Shown: piece after piece, positions 1 to 4,211 of the stretch | How the letters are laid out: the number at the start of each line of letters is the position of its first letter | Position numbering within the stretch: position 1 is the first letter of the stretch | From: Chloroflexota bacterium | Lineage (GTDB): Bacteria > Chloroflexota > Limnocylindria > Limnocylindrales > Limnocylindraceae | Assembly (NCBI GenBank): GCA_003476885.1 | Contig: DMUR01000008.1 | Coordinates: 3,619 to 9,808 of the forward strand | Reading direction: 5' to 3' | DNA length: 6,190 nt | Position numbers and translations under genes: made by a program | The notes under the pieces: generated by a model | Told to the model about the DNA's origin: nothing | Database searches by the model: none | The model's input: the letters and a program-made list of their open reading frames with translations, nothing else

Positions 1-512
1 CACTGTGGTCGCGCCTCAACACCAACGTTGAACCAGACTGGCGAGTTGAACGCCATCTTCTGATTGACAAGCAGGTGCGTCAGCTCTGCAATGAAAGCTG
101 CGCGATCCTCCTCTGACTTGAAGTAGTGCTGCTGCTCCGCCCACGCATCAATCTGACCGGTAACTCGACCGATCAGCTGGCGAACGCTTGTCTCTCGCTC
201 TGGACTTCCAACATGGCCGCGGAAGTACTTGGAGACAACAACGTTGGTGGCGAGCTGCGACCAGGAGGCGGGAACCTCAACGTCCTTCTGTTCGAAGACG
301 CTTTTGCCGCTCTCGTTGCCGATCGACGCGGTGCGCGTCTCCCATGCAATTTCGTCATAGGGGTGAATACCAGCGGTGGTCCAACGTCGTGGCCAGGCGA
401 GTCCCTTGACACCCTTGCCATCAAAGCTCAACGGTGCAAGTGGAAGTGCTGCTGGTTTCTTCCCAGCGCTGATCTTCGCGCTTGCCTTCGTTGCGTCCAC
501 CAAACCGGCCAT
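1..512 (-). CDS. nrdJ: Vitamin B12-dependent (class II) ribonucleotide reductase, N-terminal part, cut by window edge
   Basis: Class II RNR reduces ribonucleotides to deoxyribonucleotides in the cytoplasm, using adenosylcobalamin to generate the thiyl radical. Reading the minus strand from ATG at 512-510 gives 170 uninterrupted residues that run off the left edge. Recognisable blocks are PYDEIAWE (51-58), FEQKDVEVP (73-81), WSQLATNVVVSKYFRG (84-99), PERE-TSVRQLI (104-113) and FNSPVWFNVG (155-164). These are the typical N-terminal segments of NrdJ; the catalytic cysteines and the B12/substrate barrel would follow beyond the edge. The first ~40 residues are an Ala/Lys-rich leader of low conservation. 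The start is supported by GAGGGAG at 525-519, six bases before the ATG. The gene has its own promoter and NrdR-like operators upstream, so it is probably not simply read through from ccsB. The family call is confident; only the C-terminal extent is unseen. Confidence 0.93.
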   Translation of the reverse strand, partial: MAGLVDATKASAKISAGKKPAALPLAPLSFDGKGVKGLAWPRRWTTAGIHPYDEIAWETRTASIGNESGKSVFEQKDVEVPASWSQLATNVVVSKYFRGHVGSPERETSVRQLIGRVTGQIDAWAEQQHYFKSEEDRAAFIAELTHLLVNQKMAFNSPVWFNVGVEARPQ

Positions 513-518
513 GGTTCG

Positions 519-525
519 CTCCCTC
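519..525 (-). promoter_or_regulatory. Ribosome binding site of nrdJ
   Basis: On the minus strand GAGGGAG is followed by six bases and then ATG at 512. This is a good Shine-Dalgarno match and fixes the nrdJ start. It begins four bases downstream of a 6-bp GC hairpin (545-530), so its accessibility may depend on leader folding. Confidence 0.75.
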
Positions 526-529
526 TTCT

Positions 530-577
530 GGCCCGGCAACGGGCCCCTCCCTCCCGTCTCCCCAGCCAACGGCTGGG
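530..577 (-). other. Two stem-loops in the nrdJ 5' leader
   Basis: In the predicted nrdJ leader RNA there are two perfect hairpins. The first (577-561) is CCCAGCC-GTT-GGCTGGG, a 7-bp stem with a 3-base loop. The second (545-530) is GGCCCG-TTGC-CGGGCC, a 6-bp stem with a 4-base loop. Both tops share CCGTTG. They are separated by a purine-rich stretch (560-546) and the second ends just before the Shine-Dalgarno. Neither is followed by a T-run, so they do not look like intrinsic terminators. A role in mRNA stability or translational control is possible. The stems are seen in the sequence; any function is inference. Confidence 0.5.
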
Positions 578-614
578 CGTACGGGTATTCGCGCTGTTTG
601 CAGTGCGGAGGCGC

Positions 615-643
615 ATCGTATGCCCCCAGCGTCGCGCCGTCAA
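615..643 (-). promoter_or_regulatory. Sigma70-type promoter for nrdJ
   Basis: On the minus strand, TTGACG (643-638, 5/6 to the -35 consensus) is followed by a 17-bp spacer and TACGAT (620-615, 4/6 to the -10 consensus). Transcription would start near 608, giving a leader of about 95 nt before the nrdJ ATG. The hexamers and optimal spacer are visible; the start point is predicted. The NrdR-like boxes lie immediately upstream of the -35. Confidence 0.6.
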
Positions 644-651
644 CCCCTAAA

Positions 652-667
652 CCACAACATATGGTGG
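652..667. promoter_or_regulatory. NrdR-like box 1 (proximal to the nrdJ promoter)
   Basis: The 16-mer CCACAACATATGGTGG matches the published NrdR box pattern (acaCwAtATaTwGtgt) at about 12 of 16 positions, including the core C, A, AT, T and G. It ends 8 bp from the -35 hexamer of nrdJ. NrdR is the ATP/dATP-sensing repressor of ribonucleotide reductase genes, and its boxes normally come in pairs upstream of nrd operons. Position before nrdJ supports the call. No nrdR gene is in the window. Confidence 0.6.
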
Positions 668-681
668 GGTGTACAAGGTTC

Positions 682-727
682 GTTACAGCATATGTTGTGT
701 TACAGGCCCCTGAGCGTGTTTGTTACA
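682..727. repeat. Three GTTACA (minus: TGTAAC) direct repeats
   Basis: GTTACA occurs at 682-687, 699-704 and 722-727, so two copies flank the distal NrdR-like box. The third lies in the odd palindrome TTTGTTACAAA (719-729). Spacings are 17 and 23 bp. The repeats could be part of an extended operator for nrdJ or a site for another regulator, or chance in the most AT-rich part of the window. Confidence 0.3.
685..700. promoter_or_regulatory. NrdR-like box 2 (distal)
   Basis: The 16-mer ACAGCATATGTTGTGT matches the NrdR box pattern at about 13 of 16 positions. It shares a perfect 11-bp inverted repeat with box 1 (653-663 against 689-699). Centre-to-centre distance is 33 bp by the consensus alignment, or 31 bp if centred on the shared CATATG. 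That is close to the roughly three helical turns typical of paired NrdR boxes. Confidence 0.6.
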
Positions 728-795
728 AAACGGCCGCTCTGAGCCTGCCTCAGCCGACTTCGAGCCCGAGGAGGAGCTGTGGTTTTGGGGCGGGC

Positions 796-1731
796 TTACG
801 GGGTCGGGAGGCCGGAATAGGTGTGCAGGCCACTGAACCAGAGGTTCCCTGAGTAGGTGACCAGGACGGCCAAGAAGCCGATCACGAGGAGGAGAGCGGC
901 GGGTCGACCCTGCCAGCCGCGCTGGCTGCGAGCGTGTAGGTAGACGGCGTAGATCAGCCAGGTGGCGAGGGCGGCGGTCTCCTTCGGGTCCCAGCCCCAG
1001 AAACGGCTCCAGGCGATTGAGGCCCAGACCGAACCGAGAATCAGCATGCCAGCGAAGAGTGGGAAGCCAATGCTGACCGCCTGAAACGCGATTTGGTCGA
1101 GTCGCTTTGCGGATGGGAGCCAGCGGAAGCGATCCTCATCGCCCTGCATCAGATGCGCAACGCCCGCGGCAAAGGCGAAGGCGAAGATTCCGTAGCTCAA
1201 CATGGCGAGTCCAACATGGATCGTCAATAAGAGCGGGTGCTGAAGTGCAGGGACTAGCTCCGTCACTTCGTTGGGGAGTGTGGCGGCGTAGGCGAGGAGT
1301 CCGAGTGCAAGGCCGATTGCAATGACGCCGAGTGCGCGCAGTCTCCCGCGGCGATCAAAGTAGATTGTGGCGGCGCAGATGCCGAACGCGAACGCGATGC
1401 TGAACTCGTAGAGGTTCCCCCATGGTCCGCGCCCGACGATCAGCGCGCGGAGAAGGAGCGACGCGCCAATCGCAAACGTTCCGACGGTGAGTAGAGCACC
1501 GCCTGCATCGCCTGCGAAACTGCGACGATCAGACTCTTCTGCCTCACCACCGCTCAGCGCCCGTCCCAGTGATCCAGTGATCGCACTGTTTGACGCAAGT
1601 GAGGGGCTCAGCGGTGTGCGCAGCGCGCGATCATTTGAGACGAGCAGTGCGAGGTGTGTGATGAGCAGTGCGAAGGCGGCAACCAGTGCGATGCCGCCGA
1701 CAACGGTGAGATAGAACGAGAGGGTCTCCAC
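796..1731 (-). CDS. ccsB: Cytochrome c biogenesis protein, CcsB/ResC (CcsA-like) family
   Basis: Integral membrane haem-handling protein of the System II cytochrome c assembly pathway. With a ResB-type partner it carries haem across the membrane and attaches it to CXXCH motifs of apocytochromes outside the cell. The 311-residue product starts with a membrane helix (about 5-32), a hydrophilic stretch (33-78), then further helices. Diagnostic residues are GRGPWGNLYEF (100-110), the WWD-type motif WGWDPKE (245-251), and candidate haem-ligand histidines H172, H266 and H303. Length is normal for the family. The start codon is GTG at 1731, only 2 bases after the TAA of the preceding gene, with just AAGG beside it, so translation is probably coupled. 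No ResB homologue is in the window. Naming varies: the same family is called CcsA in plastids and ResC in Bacillus. Confidence 0.9.
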   Translation of the reverse strand: METLSFYLTVVGGIALVAAFALLITHLALLVSNDRALRTPLSPSLASNSAITGSLGRALSGGEAEESDRRSFAGDAGGALLTVGTFAIGASLLLRALIVGRGPWGNLYEFSIAFAFGICAATIYFDRRGRLRALGVIAIGLALGLLAYAATLPNEVTELVPALQHPLLLTIHVGLAMLSYGIFAFAFAAGVAHLMQGDEDRFRWLPSAKRLDQIAFQAVSIGFPLFAGMLILGSVWASIAWSRFWGWDPKETAALATWLIYAVYLHARSQRGWQGRPAALLLVIGFLAVLVTYSGNLWFSGLHTYSGLPTP

Positions 1732-1733
1732 CC

Positions 1734-2183
1734 TTACGCGCGAGCCGCGCCGCCAGGTGGCGGGCCGGCGGGGCGTTCAATCTGGACGCGGGGGCGCACC
1801 CGAATCTCCATGCCGCAGGCGCTGCAGCTCGTCATCTCGGCGAGTCGCACGGCGCTGCAGCCGGGGCATGCGAGGAGGAGGGGCTCACCCGTGATTGAGC
1901 GTGTCGCCCCCACTGGGTAGAGGGCCGCGGCGCGGGCGTCATACGGTCGACCAGCTGGGTAGAGCGGCCGCCCTTCAGCGTCACGCTGAGGGGGGGTCGG
2001 GGTGGCGTCGGCGTATGTGAGTTGTGCTCGGCGTTTGGTGAGTGCAACCAGGCTCCAGCCACCACCCGTGGCGAAAAACCAGAGGAGGACGAGGGGTGCA
2101 ATGAAGAGCGGGAGGAGGACGATCAGCGCCCCCCAGTCGGGGGTGATGATGAGCGCGAGGAGTTTTAGCAGTTCATCAATCAT
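1734..2183 (-). CDS. Small membrane protein with C-terminal zinc ribbon, function unknown
   Basis: I do not recognise this 149-residue protein. It has a short amphipathic start, then one long or two short hydrophobic helices (about residues 8-38, around a Pro-rich break), a basic stop-transfer patch KKR-like (TKRRAQ, 49-54), and a Pro/Arg-rich linker. The linker contains the near-repeat RPLYPAG / AALYPVG (72-92). A zinc ribbon follows, C106-PG-C109 and C120-SA-C123. The cysteine pairs are CxxC without a following His, so they are not c-type haem sites. The tail is Pro/Gly/Arg-rich. It sits 9 bp after the NYN gene and 2 bp before ccsB, so a link to cytochrome c assembly is plausible but unproven. 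The ATG at 2183 has no Shine-Dalgarno; a TAGAAT hexamer ends 6 nt upstream (see separate entry). Confidence 0.8.
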   Translation of the reverse strand: MIDELLKLLALIITPDWGALIVLLPLFIAPLVLLWFFATGGGWSLVALTKRRAQLTYADATPTPPQRDAEGRPLYPAGRPYDARAAALYPVGATRSITGEPLLLACPGCSAVRLAEMTSCSACGMEIRVRPRVQIERPAGPPPGGAARA

Positions 2184-2189
2184 GTGCTG

Positions 2190-2195
2190 ATTCTA
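2190..2195 (-). promoter_or_regulatory. Probable -10 element for a leaderless zinc-ribbon/ccsB transcript
   Basis: On the minus strand TAGAAT (5/6 to TATAAT) is followed by CAGCAC and then ATG at 2183. Transcription would start at or next to the A of the start codon. The first three bases are also the TAG stop codon of the NYN gene. There is no Shine-Dalgarno for this start and no clear -35. The same 6-nt arrangement is seen before the HAD and LysE genes. Confidence 0.5.
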
Positions 2196-2705
2196 GCGTT
2201 CACGTGGTGGACGCGCCGACGGGCCACGCTTCTTCGTGGCCCCACGCCCAGGCTGCCAGCGGCGCTCTTCCGGCCCCTCATCTTTCCCTGCCTCTCCCTC
2301 AAACGACTTGGCTGGTCGTGCGCCACCCCGACCGAACCCTCCTGTTGCGCGGGTAGAGGTTGGAGTGATGGTGTTCCCGCTGATTCGATCGCGGAAGTAT
2401 CGCGCGGTGATCGTGGATGCGCCGAGGCGGCGTGCGCGATCGCGTAGCTCGCGGTCATCGGTGACCACAATGATGCGGTCAGCGCGACTCAACTCTGGAC
2501 GACCCACCGCCTCAATGATTCGATCATCAGCGGAGCGCCCGCCGCCGTCGCGAAAGACTTCGAGCTTGGCGTTCTGCGGGAGCGAGCGGTGGATCGCAGA
2601 CTCATACGCGCGCAGTCGCACCTCATCCCAGCCGCCAACAAGGTTGTTGCCGTCGACCAAGACGCGCTCCGCTCGCGCGAGCAGCTTCCACTCCTGATCT
2701 ACCAT
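2193..2705 (-). CDS. NYN (YacP-like/PIN-like) domain protein, probable RNase
   Basis: This 170-residue protein has the hallmarks of the NYN/YacP group of PIN-like nucleases, metal-dependent RNA-cleaving enzymes: RVLVDGNNLVGGW (14-26), FRDGGGRSADDRIIEA (51-66) and RIIVVTDDRELRDRARRLGA (77-96). Acidic residues D18, D60/D61 and D83/D84 fit the metal site. The domain is compact; residues after about 110 form a low-complexity Gly/Arg/Pro/Lys tail with GFGRGG and several basic clusters, which may be disordered and bind RNA. I chose ATG at 2705 because AGGAG lies nine bases upstream (2719-2715) and the domain starts at residue 14. The open frame continues upstream, but that part lies antisense to the HAD gene and has no family match that I see. 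First gene of the minus-strand group leading into ccsB. The RNA target is unknown. Confidence 0.8.
   Translation of the reverse strand: MVDQEWKLLARAERVLVDGNNLVGGWDEVRLRAYESAIHRSLPQNAKLEVFRDGGGRSADDRIIEAVGRPELSRADRIIVVTDDRELRDRARRLGASTITARYFRDRISGNTITPTSTRATGGFGRGGARPAKSFEGEAGKDEGPEERRWQPGRGATKKRGPSARPPRER
2700..2705 (+). promoter_or_regulatory. Possible -10 element for a leaderless HAD transcript
   Basis: TACCAT (TAnnnT, 4/6 to consensus) ends six bases before the HAD ATG at 2712. The HAD gene has no Shine-Dalgarno. The hexamer overlaps the start codon of the divergent NYN gene. No convincing -35 is seen. It is the weakest of the three similar sites in this window. Confidence 0.35.
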
Positions 2706-2711
2706 CTCATC

Positions 2712-3536
2712 ATGCTCCTCTGCGTCGACCTTGACGGCGTCCTCTACCGCGGCCGTGAACCGATCCCGGGGGTCGGCGCACTTCTGACGGAGCGCGTTGC
2801 TGCGGGTGACCGCGTCGCCTACATCACCAACAACAGCTTCCTTCGTCAGGCTGAGTATCGCGCGCGGATCGAATCGTGTGGTGCACCCTTCGCGACCGCC
2901 TCGCTCCTGACGGCGGTTGGCCTCACCGCGGCGCGCTTTCGTGAAGCGGGGGTGCGGCGCGTCCTCGTCTATGGTGCGCCAGGCCTCGTGGATGAACTGC
3001 GGGCGGCGGGCCTTGATGCGCGAGCCACTGCCGACATCCTTAATGAGGAGGCACTTGCTGCGTGGGGCGCAGAGGGGGTCTGCGTCGGGCTCCATCGCAG
3101 CGCCACGGAGCGGGAGCTCCTCCTCGCCGCAACCGCGCTCCGCGCGGGCGCACGCTTCATCACACCAAACCGCGACGCCAGCTACCCCGACCCAGGTGAG
3201 CTGACGCCTGGGACAGGCGCCGCCGTCGCGGCACTTGAGGCGGCGAGCGGTGTGCAGGCCGAGGTGGTGGGGAAGCCTGCGGCAGATCTGATCAGCACTG
3301 CGGCGCGTGAAGCGAACATGGCGCTTGATCGTGTGGTGATGATCGGCGACTCGCTAGAAACAGATATTGCCGCCGCAGGAGCTGCGGGCGTCCGATCCAT
3401 CTTGATGCTGACCGGCGTCACCAGTCCTGATGATGCGGAGCGTGCCGCTGCCCTGGGTGGCAGCACGCGACCAACACGTGTCGCGCGGGACGCTGAAGAA
3501 CTTGCGCGGATCTTGGCGGAGCTGCGAGCGAGCTAA
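2712..3536 (+). CDS. HAD-IIA family (NagD-like) hydrolase / sugar-phosphate phosphatase
   Basis: Predicted cytoplasmic phosphatase of 274 residues; NagD-type members act on nucleotides or small sugar phosphates, but the substrate cannot be read from the sequence. All HAD motifs are present: motif I DLDGVLYRG with nucleophile D6 and acid/base D8; motif II ITNNS with T39; the C2-cap segment FITPNRDASYP (149-159); motif III lysine in VVGKP (K188); and motif IV GDSLETDIAAA with D213 and D218. LTGVT (233-237) follows as usual for the subfamily. The frame is open upstream, but family alignment demands a start near ATG 2712, since motif I begins at residue 5. There is no Shine-Dalgarno, and the start lies 6 bp from that of the divergent NYN gene. 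The TAA stop overlaps the stop of the convergent LysE-type gene. Confidence 0.9.
   Translation: MLLCVDLDGVLYRGREPIPGVGALLTERVAAGDRVAYITNNSFLRQAEYRARIESCGAPFATASLLTAVGLTAARFREAGVRRVLVYGAPGLVDELRAAGLDARATADILNEEALAAWGAEGVCVGLHRSATERELLLAATALRAGARFITPNRDASYPDPGELTPGTGAAVAALEAASGVQAEVVGKPAADLISTAAREANMALDRVVMIGDSLETDIAAAGAAGVRSILMLTGVTSPDDAERAAALGGSTRPTRVARDAEELARILAELRAS
2715..2719 (-). promoter_or_regulatory. Ribosome binding site of the NYN gene, inside the HAD reading frame
   Basis: Minus-strand AGGAG (within GCAGAGGAGC) lies nine bases before ATG 2705 and decides that start. It occupies codons 2-3 of the divergent HAD gene, so the NYN mRNA must begin within, and antisense to, the HAD coding sequence. 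Confidence 0.55.
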
Positions 3537-4168
3537 GCGCCAGCGAGTGCAGTGAGCGCGATGTTCGTCCCGAAGGCGATGATCAAAAACTGACCAACCA
3601 GTCGGGTCGCGCTCACGGCGCGTTCTGGCAGCAGTCGCCCCGCTGCTGCACCGATCGCGCCGAGCAGCAGCTGCCACGAGAGGCTCGCCCCCGCAGCGCC
3701 AACGGTGAACGCTACGGCAAGCAGCGGATCACTCCCGATTCCGGGGAGCCCCACCGCGAGTGCAAGAAAGTAGAGCACCGTTGCGGGGTTCAACGCGGTG
3801 AGCACAATAAAGCGCAGATAGAGTTGCACCGCGCTCCCACGGACGCGGGGATCGTTTGGGTTTGCAACTTCACCACGGCGCCCCCGCCAGAGCGCGTAGA
3901 GACCACGCACGCCGATCGAAATCAAGACGACCCCTGAGAGGACCTGGAGTGGGAGGAGGGCGCTGGCGAGGATCTGACTGAGCACACCGCCAATAAAGAG
4001 GGCTGTCACGCAGTAGATCAGGTCCACGGTGGCGGCCCCCGCCCCTGCGGCGAATCCGCGGCGAAGTCCCCCCGCCATCCCCGCCTCAATAATGAGCACC
4101 GCGATCACACCCACGGGGACCGCGATCGCGTAGCCTGCGAAGATGCCAGCAAGGAGAGCGGCGTTCAT
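3533..4168 (-). CDS. LysE/RhtB-type translocator family membrane protein
   Basis: Probable inner-membrane exporter of the LysE superfamily (amino acids or related small molecules), 211 residues, the usual length, with about six hydrophobic helices: roughly 5-29, 38-60, 64-92, 115-140, 148-175 and 187-209. The N-terminal AVPVGVIAVLIIEAG (16-30) followed by GLRRGFAAGAGAATVDLIY (34-52), and the fourth-helix motif LNPATVLYFLA (126-136), are typical. One oddity: the family's common PxGP has V21 in place of the second proline. The substrate is unknown. ATG at 4168 lacks a Shine-Dalgarno, but TATGAT ends six bases upstream, suggesting a leaderless mRNA. The stop (TAG, 3535-3533) overlaps the HAD stop on the other strand. 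The divergent neighbour is the NDUFA9-like SDR. Confidence 0.82.
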   Translation of the reverse strand: MNAALLAGIFAGYAIAVPVGVIAVLIIEAGMAGGLRRGFAAGAGAATVDLIYCVTALFIGGVLSQILASALLPLQVLSGVVLISIGVRGLYALWRGRRGEVANPNDPRVRGSAVQLYLRFIVLTALNPATVLYFLALAVGLPGIGSDPLLAVAFTVGAAGASLSWQLLLGAIGAAAGRLLPERAVSATRLVGQFLIIAFGTNIALTALAGA

Positions 4169-4174
4169 CGCCGC

Positions 4175-4180
4175 ATCATA
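4175..4180 (-). promoter_or_regulatory. Probable -10 element for a leaderless LysE-type transcript
   Basis: Minus-strand TATGAT (5/6 to TATAAT) is followed by GCGGCG and then ATG at 4168. No Shine-Dalgarno precedes this start. No good -35 is seen at the expected distance. It overlaps by two bases a possible -10 for the divergent SDR gene. Confidence 0.5.
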
Positions 4181-4184
4181 GAGT
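4179..4184 (+). promoter_or_regulatory. Possible -10 element for the SDR-pepA operon
   Basis: TAGAGT (4/6) lies 27 bases before the SDR ATG. It would start transcription near 4191 and leave a short leader carrying the Shine-Dalgarno. It overlaps the divergent TATGAT. No -35 is recognisable, so this is a weak call. Confidence 0.3.
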
Positions 4185-4194
4185 TTGGGCGAGC

Positions 4195-4207
4195 AGGAGG
4201 AGGGGGT
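4195..4207 (+). promoter_or_regulatory. Ribosome binding site of the SDR gene
   Basis: AGGAGGAGGGGGT is a very strong purine-rich Shine-Dalgarno region; AGGAGG at 4198-4203 is eight bases before ATG 4212. It favours this ATG over the in-frame TTG at 4185, which lies upstream of the site. Confidence 0.75.
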
Positions 4208-4211
4208 AGAA

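Noticed and set aside
513..620. Cobalamin riboswitch upstream of B12-dependent nrdJ
   Set aside because: A segment GGCTGGGGAGAC (minus strand, about 574-563 and on) loosely recalls a B12 box, but the box consensus does not match, the leader is only ~95 nt, and the other conserved riboswitch segments are not found.
728..765. Intrinsic terminator after ccsB
   Set aside because: Minus-strand CTGAG-GCAGG-CTCAG is only a 5-bp stem and the following TTTT is about nine bases away; too weak to call.
126..852. Plus-strand open frames over the nrdJ start and intergenic region
   Set aside because: They lie antisense to a clear NrdJ N-terminus with recognised motifs and have low-complexity products; shadows of the real gene and of high GC.
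1812..1866. c-type haem-binding motifs in the zinc-ribbon protein
   Set aside because: The CxxC pairs are followed by Ser and Gly, not His, so CXXCH is absent; a zinc ribbon fits better.
2589..2711. 41-residue N-terminal extension of the HAD protein
   Set aside because: It overlaps the NYN catalytic region on the other strand, and HAD-IIA proteins begin a few residues before motif I.
2706..3095. 130-residue N-terminal extension of the NYN protein
   Set aside because: It is antisense to the conserved HAD motifs, adds nothing recognisable, and a Shine-Dalgarno supports the internal ATG at 2705.
4185..4211. TTG start adding nine residues to the SDR protein
   Set aside because: The Shine-Dalgarno at 4195-4207 lies inside this extension and points to ATG 4212.
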